Assembly: GCA_000438195.1 (NCBI GenBank)
Contig: FR903078.1
Location: 62,001-126,000, forward strand
Direction of reading: 5' to 3'
Source of the DNA: Mycoplasma sp. CAG:776
Lineage (GTDB): Bacteria > Bacillota_I > Bacilli_A > RF39 > UBA660
DNA length: 64,000 nt
Within the stretch, counting starts at the first letter, position 1; every line of letters starts with the position of its first letter. Below are positions 16,978 through 26,411 of the stretch, piece by piece. The translations under genes and the position numbers were made by a program. Below the pieces are notes generated by a model. That model saw only the letters and a list, made by a program, of their open reading frames with translations, searched no databases and had not been told where the DNA came from.

Positions 16978-17465
16978 AATATCAAATCCTTAGCATTTTC
17001 TGTATCAATTTCTTTTGTTTCTAAATTTACTCGTTTTATATAATAATTATTATAAGGAATATAATAGTTTTTGGCAAATGTTATTTGCAATAATTTCCCA
17101 GCTTTGTTATCTATAATATCTTTTACAACGCCTAAGTATTCATTATTACAAATAATTTTCATTCCAATTAAATCTTCTAATAAATATTCATCTTTTTTTA
17201 AATTTAAATCCTCTTTATTAATATATACTTTTTGGCCTTTATACTTTAATACCATATTGATATCAAATATTCCTTCTAAAGTAATCATATCAAATCCTTT
17301 ATGAGGGCGATAAGTATTAATTATGTGTTCTTCTAAATCTTCACCTATATATATTTTAAATCCTTTTTTAAAAACAAGATTTTTTTCGGCAAAATCACTT
17401 AATAGTCTTACTTCTCCTTTTATACCATGTGTATTTACTATTTTTCCAATATAAATAAAATTCAT
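16974..17465 (-). CDS. rimM: 16S rRNA processing protein RimM
   Basis: RimM is a 30S assembly factor acting on the 16S head domain near protein S19. The 163-residue product has the N-terminal RimM beta barrel (IGKIVNTHGIKGEVRLLSDF) and the C-terminal PRC-barrel region (LEDLIGMKIICNNEYLGVVK ... LQITFAKNYYIPYNNYYIKRVN). Length and domain order are normal. It sits directly before trmD with overlapping codons. The usual rpsP neighbour is not present; an unknown 113-residue gene precedes it. Confidence 0.92.
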   Translation of the reverse strand: MNFIYIGKIVNTHGIKGEVRLLSDFAEKNLVFKKGFKIYIGEDLEEHIINTYRPHKGFDMITLEGIFDINMVLKYKGQKVYINKEDLNLKKDEYLLEDLIGMKIICNNEYLGVVKDIIDNKAGKLLQITFAKNYYIPYNNYYIKRVNLETKEIDTENAKDLIL

Positions 17466-17803
17466 TTCCTTGCTCGCTTTCTAGAAATCCCATTTTCATA
17501 TAGTCTAAAATAAACTTCATATCGAATATCTTCTCTAATTATGGGATTAATATATCGAACGTCATACCCTTTTTCTTTTAAAGCTTGAATTAATATAGTT
17601 ACATATTCTTTCCAACTTAAATTACTAATTCTTGTAATAGGTTTTCCATGATACGTTATTTTTTCTAAACACTGATATGATAAAATAATATGATTATCTA
17701 AATTTGCAACGATTTCTAGTTCTTCTCCACAGTCAATATGATGTTGAAGAAATGACTTAACAAGATTATTTGCTTCTCCTTCTGTTATCTTTATTGGTTT
17801 CAT
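17462..17803 (-). CDS. unknown 113-residue protein in the rimM-trmD operon
   Basis: The product is soluble and mixed alpha/beta, with LVKSFLQHHIDCGEELEIVA, LSYQCLEKITYHGKPITRIS and a basic C terminus GISRKRARK. I recognise no family. Its start overlaps the stop of the RNA methyltransferase gene, and its stop overlaps the rimM start by four bases, so it is translated within a tightly coupled translation-factor operon. The basic tail would fit RNA or ribosome binding, but this is inference from composition and neighbours only. Confidence 0.6.
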   Translation of the reverse strand: MKPIKITEGEANNLVKSFLQHHIDCGEELEIVANLDNHIILSYQCLEKITYHGKPITRISNLSWKEYVTILIQALKEKGYDVRYINPIIREDIRYEVYFRLYENGISRKRARK

Positions 17804-18519
17804 TTTGTTACCTCATAAAAAATAATACTTGCTGCTACACCTGCATTTAGACTTTCACAATTAATAGGGATATGAATCATACTATCACATAACATTTTTA
17901 ATTCTTCTTTCATTCCTTGTCCTTCATTTCCAATTATAATAGCTGTTTTATCATTGAATGTAATTTCTTTTAGCACTTTTCCTTTTATAACATCTGTTCC
18001 ATATATCATATATTTTTTTTCTTTAAGTTCTTTTATGGCATCTTTTAAATCCATACGAATAATATTTATATGAAATAACATTCCTTCACTCGCTCTTATT
18101 ACTTTATCATTATATAAATCGACCGAATCATTACTTAAAATAATTGTTTTAATATCAAAAGCAACAGCGCTTCTTATAATTGTTCCTAAATTTCCTGGAT
18201 CTTGAATGTTATCTAAAAGACAGACATTTCCACAAATTTCTTTTTCAGGCAATTTTTTACATACACCAATTACTTTAGTTCCATTTATTTGGTTTGATAT
18301 TTTTTTTATAATCGCTGGAGTTACTAGATAAAAAGGAATGTCTGGTATCTTTAGTGTTTCATCAGTAGAAATAATTTCTTTTACTACCCCTTTTACCATT
18401 GCACTATTCATTAAATGGTCGCCTTCCACAAGAAAGTATCCTGTTTCATCACGATATTTTTTTTCTTTTAATTTAGACCATTCTTTTACTTTACTATTAT
18501 TTAAAGACTCTATTTTCAT
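17800..18519 (-). CDS. SpoU/TrmH-family RNA 2'-O-methyltransferase
   Basis: The 239-residue SPOUT methyltransferase has an N-terminal L30e-like substrate-binding domain (LKEKKYRDETGYFLVEGDHL) and the three SpoU motifs: DNIQDPGNLGTIIRSA (motif 1), IIIGNEGQGM (motif 2) and CESLNAGVAASIIFYE (motif 3). It should 2'-O-methylate a ribose in rRNA or tRNA; the target base cannot be determined, and it resembles the YsgA/RlmB group. It overlaps its neighbours on both sides by four bases. Confidence 0.88.
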   Translation of the reverse strand: MKIESLNNSKVKEWSKLKEKKYRDETGYFLVEGDHLMNSAMVKGVVKEIISTDETLKIPDIPFYLVTPAIIKKISNQINGTKVIGVCKKLPEKEICGNVCLLDNIQDPGNLGTIIRSAVAFDIKTIILSNDSVDLYNDKVIRASEGMLFHINIIRMDLKDAIKELKEKKYMIYGTDVIKGKVLKEITFNDKTAIIIGNEGQGMKEELKMLCDSMIHIPINCESLNAGVAASIIFYEVTK

Positions 18520-19160
18520 TCTTCTCTTAGCTCCTTTCTTGCTTTTTTATATTCTGGATAATAAATACTTACTAAATTCCAAAAAGAAGAACTATGATCA
18601 TGATGAGTAAAATGACTAAATTCATGGACAATTACATAATCAATAATATCTCTATCGTATTTTATTAATTCTGAATTTAATGTAACTATTTTTTTCATGT
18701 AATTACATACTCCCCATCTTGTTTTCATCTTCCTTATTCTTAAAGTAAATAAGGGAATATTAGGCATTATTTTCAATATTTTATCAATCTCTTCTTGAAA
18801 TACTTTTCTCGTTAATTCTATTCTATATTTTTCTAAAGTTAATTTATTTTTGACATAAATAACCCCATTATCTATTACAATATCTTGGTAGGATTCATCT
18901 AAGCATATTTCATATTTTAAACCTAGCAATCTTATTTCACCCGCTTGATCTTGTTTTTTCTTATTTCGCTTCATCAATCTTATTAAAGACTTTTCATTTT
19001 CTTTTACTAATTTTATAATCTTTTTCTTACTAATTCTTGGGTGAACTGTAATTATTAGATTTCCTTCTGAATCAAAGCGAAAATATATGTTTTTGTTATT
19101 TTTGTAAATGATTTTCACTTTTACTAGTTCATCATTTAAATATACTTCTAGTTCTTCCAT
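18516..19160 (-). CDS. YgjP-like zinc metallopeptidase family protein
   Basis: The 214-residue protein belongs to the YgjP/DUF45 family. The zinc-binding signature HEFSHFTHHDHSSSFWNLV contains HExxH plus a downstream His and the family's SxxFW element; VHEFSH lies at about residues 172-177. The N-terminal beta-rich part (VHPRISKKKIIKLVKENEKS) and RKMKTRWGVCN before the zinc site are also typical. Members are predicted metal-dependent hydrolases without a proven substrate. It overlaps the RNA methyltransferase by four bases and starts where the ABC permease ends. Confidence 0.85.
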   Translation of the reverse strand: MEELEVYLNDELVKVKIIYKNNKNIYFRFDSEGNLIITVHPRISKKKIIKLVKENEKSLIRLMKRNKKKQDQAGEIRLLGLKYEICLDESYQDIVIDNGVIYVKNKLTLEKYRIELTRKVFQEEIDKILKIMPNIPLFTLRIRKMKTRWGVCNYMKKIVTLNSELIKYDRDIIDYVIVHEFSHFTHHDHSSSFWNLVSIYYPEYKKARKELREE

Positions 19161-20305
19161 TAGCCAAACAACACTTTCTCACTTTTATATTGTTTAATAA
19201 TTACTTTTAAAATTATAGCAATAATAATAATTGTTGATATTAGCATTAAAATAATATGTAAATAATTAACCGTACCATTTGTAATATCAGTAAATATTAA
19301 AGTGTAATTTAAAAATGGTATTATAGCATATAAATTACTAGAACTAATTCCAACCATAAAAGCAATCATTCCTGGAAAAAAAGAAATAAAAGTAAGCGGA
19401 GTTAAAGCACTTTGAGCTTCTTTAAAAGTTTTTGATTTACTAGCAATGGCAATACATAAACCACTAATTAAGAAAGAATACGTTATAATGACTACTATAG
19501 CAAAAATTAAACTAGATAATGGTAACATCAAGTTTAGGCCTTCATAAATACTAAATATATTGTTAGCTATCTTTAAAGAAATTACTGCGAGAATTAAACT
19601 TATGACTCCAGTAATTATAGAAGATAAAGTAACACTCAAAAATTTACCAATAATAATATCTTTACTTTTTATCGGGAACGTTAAAAGAGTTTCTAAAGTT
19701 CCTCTTTCTTTTTCGCCAGCCGTAGCATCTGTTGCGGGATAAGTTGCCGATACCGTTATAGCCATTATAATAAAGAGAAAACCATAATTCATAACATATT
19801 TGGCAAAAAAGTTATCTTGAGCAACAATATTTTTTTCTACAGTAATAATATTCATTACTTCTTCAGAATTAACATTGTGAGTTGCTAAATATTCAGTTTG
19901 TAAGTATTCTTTATAAGTATTATAAAAATTTTCTACTAAATTTGCAGCATAAGTAGTTGTATCGGAATCATCACCATTAATTATATAGTTATTATCTTTT
20001 TTTGTTATATATAAATTAATTTCACCATTCTCAAATTTTTCTTTTAAATTTTCTTCCGTATCTTTTATAATATCAATTTCAAAATTTTCGGCAATTAATT
20101 CTTCTTCCTTACTTAATTCATAACTAAAGCCAATTTTATTATAATCTGTAATTGACATATTCATCTCATTTTCAAATAATGCTGACATACCAATAATTAA
20201 TAAAGGAATAAAAATGGGTATTACCAGCATCATACTTAATGATTTTTTATCTCGAAACATTTCTCTAATTTCTTTTTTTAAAATATTCCAAATATTATTT
20301 TTCAT
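19160..20305 (-). CDS. ABC-2 type permease, NatB-like
   Basis: The 381-residue permease has one N-terminal membrane helix (SMMLVIPIFIPLLIIGMSAL), a large external domain of about 120 residues, then five or six C-terminal helices. AGEKERGTLETLLTFPIKSKDIIIGKF is the coupling region typical of ABC-2/NatB permeases (positions about 197-223). Together with the ATPase encoded just upstream (11-base overlap) it should form an exporter; NatAB of B. subtilis extrudes sodium, but other homologues export peptides, so the substrate is open. Confidence 0.82.
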   Translation of the reverse strand: MKNNIWNILKKEIREMFRDKKSLSMMLVIPIFIPLLIIGMSALFENEMNMSITDYNKIGFSYELSKEEELIAENFEIDIIKDTEENLKEKFENGEINLYITKKDNNYIINGDDSDTTTYAANLVENFYNTYKEYLQTEYLATHNVNSEEVMNIITVEKNIVAQDNFFAKYVMNYGFLFIIMAITVSATYPATDATAGEKERGTLETLLTFPIKSKDIIIGKFLSVTLSSIITGVISLILAVISLKIANNIFSIYEGLNLMLPLSSLIFAIVVIITYSFLISGLCIAIASKSKTFKEAQSALTPLTFISFFPGMIAFMVGISSSNLYAIIPFLNYTLIFTDITNGTVNYLHIILMLISTIIIIAIILKVIIKQYKSEKVLFG

Positions 20306-21053
20306 TTTTATCCCCCTCTATTAATTTGAAAAAAGCTTCTCTTAAATTTGTTGTATTTGTATCTTTCTTTATTTTGGCTGGTGTTCCTTCATCAATGATG
20401 ATCCCTTTATTCATCATAATTACTTTATCACATATATTTTCAGCTTCTTCCATATAATGAGTAGAATAAAGAATAGTTTTGCCTTTTCTTTTTTCTTCTT
20501 TAATAAATTTTAAAATAATCTCACTTGATATAATATCTAAACCACTTGTTGCTTCATCTAAAATATAATATTTGGGGTTATGAATTAAACACCTAGCAAT
20601 ATTTACTCTTTGGGTTTGCCCCGTTGATAAAGATCCTATTCGATTATATAAGAAAGAATCCATATCTAGTATTCTTGATATTTCTTCAATTCGACTTTCA
20701 ATTTGACTTTTTTCAACATCATAAATGTTAGCACACATATTAAGTAATTCATAGCAACTTAACGTATTATAAATCTTTGTATTACCTGATAAATAAGCAA
20801 TATTTTTCTTAATTTCAGTTTCGTTTTCTTTATAATTTAGATTATCAAAAGTAACGATGCCACTAGTTGGCTCTAATATTCCCGCAATAATACGTAAAAG
20901 TGTTGTCTTACCTGCTCCATTTGGACCTAAAATACCTATGATTTCACCATCTTTGGCCTCTAAATTAATTTTCTTATTGGCATAAAATTCTATTTTTTCT
21001 TTAGACTTTGTAAACTTTGTAAATTTTTTAGTAATATTTTCTGCTTTTAACAT
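20295..21053 (-). CDS. ABC transporter ATPase, NatA-like
   Basis: The ~252-residue ATPase contains GPNGAGKTT (Walker A), the signature LSTGQTQRVNIAR (an STGQ variant of LSGGQ), ILDEATSGLD (Walker B) and a switch His in YSTHYMEEAE. The STGQ signature and the MEEAE motif are typical of the NatA branch. It is translationally coupled to the permease gene. I use the ATG at 21053-21051 because GAGGTGGG sits directly before it; a GTG three codons upstream is possible. It starts the long transcript running through trmD. Confidence 0.88.
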   Translation of the reverse strand: MLKAENITKKFTKFTKSKEKIEFYANKKINLEAKDGEIIGILGPNGAGKTTLLRIIAGILEPTSGIVTFDNLNYKENETEIKKNIAYLSGNTKIYNTLSCYELLNMCANIYDVEKSQIESRIEEISRILDMDSFLYNRIGSLSTGQTQRVNIARCLIHNPKYYILDEATSGLDIISSEIILKFIKEEKRKGKTILYSTHYMEEAENICDKVIMMNKGIIIDEGTPAKIKKDTNTTNLREAFFKLIEGDKNEK

Positions 21054-21101
21054 ATTGCCCACCTCAAATAATATTATACAAGATTATAAGCATGAATTCT
21101 A

Positions 21102-21467
21102 TTATTTTTCTTTCTTTTCCATTTCTTTTTTGATCCAGGACATAATGATATTCACAATATAATCTAATTCCTCTTTTTTTAAGTCTCTTCCTTTGGGAAT
21201 TTGATACCATTTATAAAGACAACTTCGGCAACAGGTTGCTGTTGCATGTTCTGCTATAAAAACGGGATGCCCTCTCATAGGTGTTTGTTTTCCATCATTC
21301 ACAATATATGCTGGAACGAGTCTTTTTTTTAACAAGTCATAAGCATGCGTTTTAATTACTTCTAAACCTTTTTCTTTTACATAATTTTTTTCTTTTTCTT
21401 TTAAATGAAAACTGCTTCGAAATTTAGATTTTGATAATTTATATAATACTTCTTCTATCTGTTTCAT
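21102..21467 (-). CDS. DUF4186 family protein
   Basis: The 121-residue protein carries the full DUF4186 signature: LSKSKFRSSFHLKEKEKNYV, HAYDLLKKRLVPAYIVNDGK, QTPMRGHPVFIAEHATATCC, and CLYKWYQIPKGR with a C-terminal IVNIIMSWI. Conserved His and Cys residues (HPVFIAEHATATCCRSC) suggest a metal site. The family is widespread in bacteria, has no assigned function and is usually this length. It is transcribed in line with the SDR gene upstream. Confidence 0.85.
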   Translation of the reverse strand: MKQIEEVLYKLSKSKFRSSFHLKEKEKNYVKEKGLEVIKTHAYDLLKKRLVPAYIVNDGKQTPMRGHPVFIAEHATATCCRSCLYKWYQIPKGRDLKKEELDYIVNIIMSWIKKEMEKKEK

Positions 21468-21496
21468 AATTTTAAAAAGATTATCTTTCGATAACC

Positions 21497-22237
21497 TTAA
21501 CTTCTTGCTCCCCCATCTACTTGCATAATTTCTCCTGTTATATAACTTGCCATATCACTTGCTAAAAATAAACAAGCATTCGCAATATCCTCTGGTAACC
21601 CTATTCTTCCTAAAGGAATTGTTTTTATTAATGGAGCTATCACTTCTTCTGGTAAATTAGCGACCATATCGGTTTTGGTTATTCCAGGAGCAACAGCATT
21701 AACTCTTATTCCTACTGGTGCTAATTCTCTTGATAAAGATTTTGTAAGACCATTTACAGCAAATTTAGTCATTGGATATGCACATCCTGCTGGTTGACCA
21801 TATATGCTTACCATAGATGAAATACTAATAATGGTTCCTTTCGTTTTTTTTAAATGGGGAACAATCTCTTTAGAACAAATAAATACTCCTTTCATATTTA
21901 CATTACTAATTTTATCATATTCTTCTACTGTATAATTCTCTATCTTAGTACTAGAAGACATACCAGCATTATTTAATAAAATATCAATTTTACCAAATTT
22001 ATTTGCTATTTCTTTAAAAGTTTCCCTTACTTCTATTTCATTTGCTAGATTAGGATAAAATCCTATTACTTCAAATTTTTCATTTTCTTTTTGCAATTTT
22101 GCTATTGCTTCTTCTACACTTTCTTTTTTAGATCCAAATAAAGCAACCTTTGCTCCATTATGTAAGAATTTTCTTACTATTTCAAACCCTATTCCCCTTG
22201 TTCCACCTGTAACTACAGCTATTTTTCCTTCTATCAT
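21497..22237 (-). CDS. short-chain dehydrogenase/reductase, FabG-like
   Basis: The 246-residue classical SDR has TGGTRGIG for NAD(P) binding at about residues 10-17, NNAG at about 90-93, the catalytic Ser in SISSMVS, YPMTK (Tyr and Lys), and the C-terminal YITGEIMQVDGGARS typical of FabG (3-oxoacyl-ACP reductase). The Arg/Thr after the glycine motif fits NADPH. No other fatty-acid genes are adjacent, so it could act on another keto or hydroxy substrate. The start is supported by AAGGGTAGATAAA. Confidence 0.82.
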   Translation of the reverse strand: MIEGKIAVVTGGTRGIGFEIVRKFLHNGAKVALFGSKKESVEEAIAKLQKENEKFEVIGFYPNLANEIEVRETFKEIANKFGKIDILLNNAGMSSSTKIENYTVEEYDKISNVNMKGVFICSKEIVPHLKKTKGTIISISSMVSIYGQPAGCAYPMTKFAVNGLTKSLSRELAPVGIRVNAVAPGITKTDMVANLPEEVIAPLIKTIPLGRIGLPEDIANACLFLASDMASYITGEIMQVDGGARS

Positions 22238-22331
22238 TTTATCTACCCTTTCTATTTATACTTAATCATATTTTTACGCATTAGTCAATCTTTTCACTTG
22301 CTATTTGATATTTCTTTACTTTTTTTTATTT

Positions 22332-22640
22332 TCAAAATAGATGCGCCATAAAGCAAGAATTTATAACCTTAACAAATATTATAATAAATGCTACTATTAA
22401 TATTAGTCTCATTATAGTTTCTGCTTTTTTAGTTTTTATGTTTTTTTTACTTATAATAGTTATCAGAGCAGAAATTAAAACAGAAATAATTATTTTAAAT
22501 AACCAAGCTGATGTAAGATTAGCAATAAAATAATTTAATGGTGTGGTAATTATCCCAATTATTAATGAAGGTATGAAAAAACTTAAAATTAAATAGCTCT
22601 CAATTAAAACCATCATAAATATAAAAATTGTTTTTTTCAT
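22332..22640 (-). CDS. unknown small membrane protein
   Basis: The 102-residue protein has three or four predicted membrane helices (IFIFMMVLIESYLILSFF, LFKIIISVLISALITII, IMRLILIVAFIIIFVKVI) and a short basic loop KKNIKTKKAE. I recognise no family. It stands between the SDR and a lipoprotein gene on the same strand. Function unknown. Confidence 0.5.
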   Translation of the reverse strand: MKKTIFIFMMVLIESYLILSFFIPSLIIGIITTPLNYFIANLTSAWLFKIIISVLISALITIISKKNIKTKKAETIMRLILIVAFIIIFVKVINSCFMAHLF

Positions 22641-22722
22641 TTTTTTACTCCTATTCTATATTCATTTTATTATTCTAATTCTAACATGAATGAATTAACA
22701 TTAAATTCAATTATTGCTTCTT

Positions 22723-23181
22723 CTATTGTTCAAATAAGTATAACAATGGATTAAAATCTTTATTATTTACATTAATTCCTATAGAATAATCTTCATTTAA
22801 TAAACAGTGTCCTTCATATTCGGCGATTAAGTTATCATTTCCATCATAAAACTGGATTAACTTTCCAATATAATTAGTTTCTATTATAAGCTGTAATGTA
22901 GCTTTATTTATGACATTTATTATTTTGGCAATTGTTTCTTGATTCGTTATTACTTGCTTTTCTTTATAAGTCCAACCATCTAATCCTAAAATTTCACCAT
23001 TATCGTCGTGAACAGCTAAAACGACTTTTTCTGTATTTTGTATCTCCTCTTTAAAATTGGTTAATATTTTATCTAGTTCTTCTTCTAAATCTTTTTTATG
23101 CGTACTTGTACACCCGCTTAGTCCTATTATAAAAAAAGTTAATAGCAAAAATATCCCTATTCTTTTCATACCTCTACTCAC
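22723..23181 (-). CDS. unknown small lipoprotein
   Basis: The 152-residue protein has a lipoprotein signal peptide (KRIGIFLLLTFFIIGLSGC) with lipobox LSGC, so the mature protein begins at the Cys and is tethered to the outer face of the membrane. The mature part has an acidic helix (KDLEEELDKILTNFKEEIQN) and a compact beta-rich domain. No family is recognised. The start is ambiguous: a GTG at 23181, or an ATG four codons later. Confidence 0.6.
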   Translation of the reverse strand: MSRGMKRIGIFLLLTFFIIGLSGCTSTHKKDLEEELDKILTNFKEEIQNTEKVVLAVHDDNGEILGLDGWTYKEKQVITNQETIAKIINVINKATLQLIIETNYIGKLIQFYDGNDNLIAEYEGHCLLNEDYSIGINVNNKDFNPLLYLFEQ

Positions 23182-23250
23182 TTTCTAGTGTCATTATAGC
23201 ACGAAAAAAGTAGATTGTATAGAACCTACTCTTAGAACTTGTTATGTCTT

Positions 23251-24534
23251 TTACTTGCATGTAAGTTTATCTTTTCCACCCATATATGGTTGCAATGCTT
23301 TAGGAATTTTTATGCTTCCATCTTTTTGATAATTGTTTTCTAAAAAGGCAATTAGTCCTCTTGGTGTTGCTAAAACTGTATTATTTAAAGTAGCTACATA
23401 TTTATTTCCATGTTCTGTTTTCATACGAATTCCAAGACGTCTTGCTTGAGCTTCACCTAGAGTTGAACAAGATCCTACTTCAAAATATTTTTGTTGTCTT
23501 GGACTCCATGCTTCTACATCACATGATTTTACTTTAAGATCAGCTAAATCACCACTACAACACTCTAAAGTTCTTACAGGTATATCTAAACTTCTAAAGA
23601 ATTCTACAGTATATTTCCACATCTTATTATACCAATCCATTGCTTCTTCTGGTTTACAAATTACAATCATTTCTTCTTTTTCAAATTGATGAACACGATA
23701 TAAGCCTCTTTCTTCTAAACCATGAGCTCCTACTTCTTTTCTAAAGCATGGTGAATAGGAAGTTAAAGTAATTGGAAGTTCACTTTCTTTTACAATTTCT
23801 CCTTTAAATCTACCAATCATAGAATGCTCACTTGTACCTATTAAAAATAGATCTTCTCCCTCAATTTTGTACATCATCGCATCCATTTCAGCAAAAGACA
23901 TTACTCCATTTACCACTTCACTTCTGATCATAAATGGTGGAATACAATAGATGAACCCTCTATCAATCATGAAATCTCTAGCATATGTTAACATAGCACT
24001 ATGAAGCCTAGCTATATCACCAGTTAGAAAATAAAAGCCATTGCCACTAGTTCTTCCAGCTGCTTCTTTATCTAGTCCATTTAATGCCTCGCAAATGTCA
24101 GCATGATAAGGGATTTCATAATCTGGTACTAAAGGATTTCCAAAACGTTCTAGTTCTACATTTTCAGAATCATCTTTACCAATAGGAACTGAGTCATCAA
24201 TGATTTGAGGAATTTTCATCATTTTTTCTTTTATCTCATTTTCTAGTTTTACTTCTTCTGCTTCTAAGTTAGCAATCTTAAAAGATATTGCTCCAACTTG
24301 TTCTTTAATCGCTTGGGCTTCTTCTTTTTTACCATTACGCATCAGCATGCCAATTTGATCACTTAATTTATTTTTTTCGCTTCTTAAGTCATCAGCTTCT
24401 TTCTTTGCATTTCGATATTTTAAATCTAATTCATAAATTTCATCCACTAATGGTATTTTTTCATCTTGAAATTTCTTTTTAATGTTTTCTTTTACTAATT
24501 CTCTTTCTTCTCTAATTAATTTAATATCAATCAT
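23251..24534 (-). CDS. serS: seryl-tRNA synthetase
   Basis: SerRS charges tRNA-Ser. The 427-residue class II enzyme has the normal length: an N-terminal coiled-coil arm that grips the long variable arm of tRNA-Ser (about 28-105), and the catalytic core with motif 2 GLEERGLYRVHQFEKEEM and motif 3 ATPRGLIAFLENN. It is preceded by a T-box leader, so expression rises when uncharged tRNA-Ser accumulates. It is followed by a possible end of transcript. Confidence 0.97.
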   Translation of the reverse strand: MIDIKLIREERELVKENIKKKFQDEKIPLVDEIYELDLKYRNAKKEADDLRSEKNKLSDQIGMLMRNGKKEEAQAIKEQVGAISFKIANLEAEEVKLENEIKEKMMKIPQIIDDSVPIGKDDSENVELERFGNPLVPDYEIPYHADICEALNGLDKEAAGRTSGNGFYFLTGDIARLHSAMLTYARDFMIDRGFIYCIPPFMIRSEVVNGVMSFAEMDAMMYKIEGEDLFLIGTSEHSMIGRFKGEIVKESELPITLTSYSPCFRKEVGAHGLEERGLYRVHQFEKEEMIVICKPEEAMDWYNKMWKYTVEFFRSLDIPVRTLECCSGDLADLKVKSCDVEAWSPRQQKYFEVGSCSTLGEAQARRLGIRMKTEHGNKYVATLNNTVLATPRGLIAFLENNYQKDGSIKIPKALQPYMGGKDKLTCK

Positions 24535-24544
24535 TTTCTTTCCT

Positions 24545-24765
24545 TCTTTCTAAAATAAAAAAGAATGGTTATCTAAAGGAGTCTTTTAGACGGTACCATC
24601 CTTTTATTTGCTTAATTTTAATAACGGCTTATCACCGGGGAGGATTAGTCCCGCTAGAAAGGAGATTTCATACCATTATTTACTTATTTCCATCAACCAT
24701 AAGCTTTCTATTAAAATAAATGATATTACTTATCTTTCTTTTGCTTTACCTTTATAATATACCAT
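24545..24765 (-). promoter_or_regulatory. T-box riboswitch controlling serS
   Basis: Read on the minus strand, the leader carries the hallmark antiterminator sequence AAAGGATGGTACCG (complement near 24589-24602). The competing terminator pairs AAGGATGGT with ACCATTCTT followed by six T at about 24555-24562, so the two structures are mutually exclusive. Upstream is a long stem I region starting with AGAAAGATAAG near 24735. Location directly before serS implies a Ser specifier codon, which I could not place with certainty. Confidence 0.85.
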
Positions 24766-24850
24766 AAAATTTTATTTATGACAATTATTAATATTAAAAA
24801 TATATTTGATTTATTAAGATATCTTTATAACATAGAAGTGATCTGCTGTT

Positions 24851-26410
24851 TTAAATTCTAATTTTAAATGTCTTGGGAGCTAATTTATAAATTAGAATTA
24901 GCGATATTAAACTATAAGTAATGGCAAATAAAATCATAGCTAATCCAAAATAAAACGTTGGAAGTTGTACCTTAATCATATAATAACAAATTATATAAGT
25001 TAACAAATTTACAATTGTATAAGTTACGTTTTTAGTTTCGCTATTTATATTGTAAGGTTGTAATAAATAATAAATTACTAAATGATGTACCGAAAAGAAA
25101 ATGCTCATAGATATAATTGAAACAAATAAAATAATATAATTTAAAGGATTAGAAGTTCCACCTGTTATGAAAAGTAATAAAGGTAATCCTACTCCTATAA
25201 TTGTAGCTGGTAATAAATTAACTAAAATAATACTTTTTAATCTTTCTTTAAATAATTTAAGAATTGCAGCAGGTGTTCGGTAAAAAGCATAAGTTAACAG
25301 AGAATGATCACAATTCATGAACATAGCTTTTGTAACGGACTCACCTCTATTAATCAAGTACATAATAAAGACAAAATATGGTAAATAGTTCATAATAAGA
25401 TCATTTATATCTTTTTTCATACTTTGATTCATTGTAATGATTAAAAATAAAATCCCAAATATTATCATACTAAACATAGCTACTTTCTTAGAACTTTTTA
25501 ATAATAATTTACTATGTCTTTTGATAAATAATTCATTTAAGTAGGCAAAGCCTTTTTTCTTACTTGTTAATTTTTTATCAATGCTTATTTGCTTTAATAC
25601 TGTTTCATTCGCATCTTTTATAGGATCTATACTAGTATCCGTCAAGACTTTTTTATACATTTCGCGATATTTATTAAATTTTAAAATATATTTAATTGAA
25701 AAAAGGCTTCCTAATATACTAATGATCATTATGATAAGCGATATCTTCCAAGAAAGAACCATATTAAAGTATGGTAAACCGTATGCTAAAGCTAGTAACA
25801 GAAATGTTAATCCCCATAAATATTTAATCGGTTTATTTTCATTAATTACAATTCCTTTTTTCTCATAAAGATATAAAGAATAAGATGTTACCATTATTTT
25901 TAAAGCAGCTACAAAGAAAGGAACTAAAATGCATATTCCAATATTTAATCCTGATAATAAGCCAAAGATAATTGTAAATGGTAAAAAACCAATTATTATT
26001 TTTAATATAGCATAAAAATAATTACTTAATGAATAATTTTTCGCATCCATCCTCATAATAAACATCGCATAATATTTATCTTTCGTAGGATTAAACATAT
26101 AAGTATTTAAAAAGGATCCGATTATTGTTAAACAAATTAAAATATGGAGAAATGTAGAACTAGTATTTGTATCATACAACATTGTCATATAAAAGATCAT
26201 TAGAAAAAGATATAAGAATTTCCCTAAAAATATATCCAATAATTCAAATAAAATACTTATCAAATTTCCGAAAAATTTTAAAACTCTACTCTGATATAAT
26301 TTATCTTTTAAAATCTTTTTTAAAAATGGTAGACTTTTTATAGCATAAATAAAAGTGTTTACTTTATAAGTGTTGCGTAAACGGAATGATAAAAGAAATG
26401 TGTGTAGCAT
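24851..26410 (-). CDS. ABC exporter permease, large multi-span type
   Basis: The 519-residue integral membrane protein has about ten hydrophobic helices and cytosolic lysine-rich loops; no ATPase motifs are present. The adjacent upstream gene encodes an ABC ATPase one base away, so the two form one transporter. Similar permeases occur with short ATPases in low-GC bacteria (EcsB or BcrB-like groups), but I cannot assign a substrate. The N-terminal segment (residues 1-40) is basic and probably cytosolic. Confidence 0.7.
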   Translation of the reverse strand: MLHTFLLSFRLRNTYKVNTFIYAIKSLPFLKKILKDKLYQSRVLKFFGNLISILFELLDIFLGKFLYLFLMIFYMTMLYDTNTSSTFLHILICLTIIGSFLNTYMFNPTKDKYYAMFIMRMDAKNYSLSNYFYAILKIIIGFLPFTIIFGLLSGLNIGICILVPFFVAALKIMVTSYSLYLYEKKGIVINENKPIKYLWGLTFLLLALAYGLPYFNMVLSWKISLIIMIISILGSLFSIKYILKFNKYREMYKKVLTDTSIDPIKDANETVLKQISIDKKLTSKKKGFAYLNELFIKRHSKLLLKSSKKVAMFSMIIFGILFLIITMNQSMKKDINDLIMNYLPYFVFIMYLINRGESVTKAMFMNCDHSLLTYAFYRTPAAILKLFKERLKSIILVNLLPATIIGVGLPLLLFITGGTSNPLNYIILFVSIISMSIFFSVHHLVIYYLLQPYNINSETKNVTYTIVNLLTYIICYYMIKVQLPTFYFGLAMILFAITYSLISLILIYKLAPKTFKIRI

Positions 26411-26411
26411 T

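Noticed and set aside
25581..25868. Plus-strand frame inside the ABC permease gene
   Set aside because: Antisense shadow of a long coupled gene.
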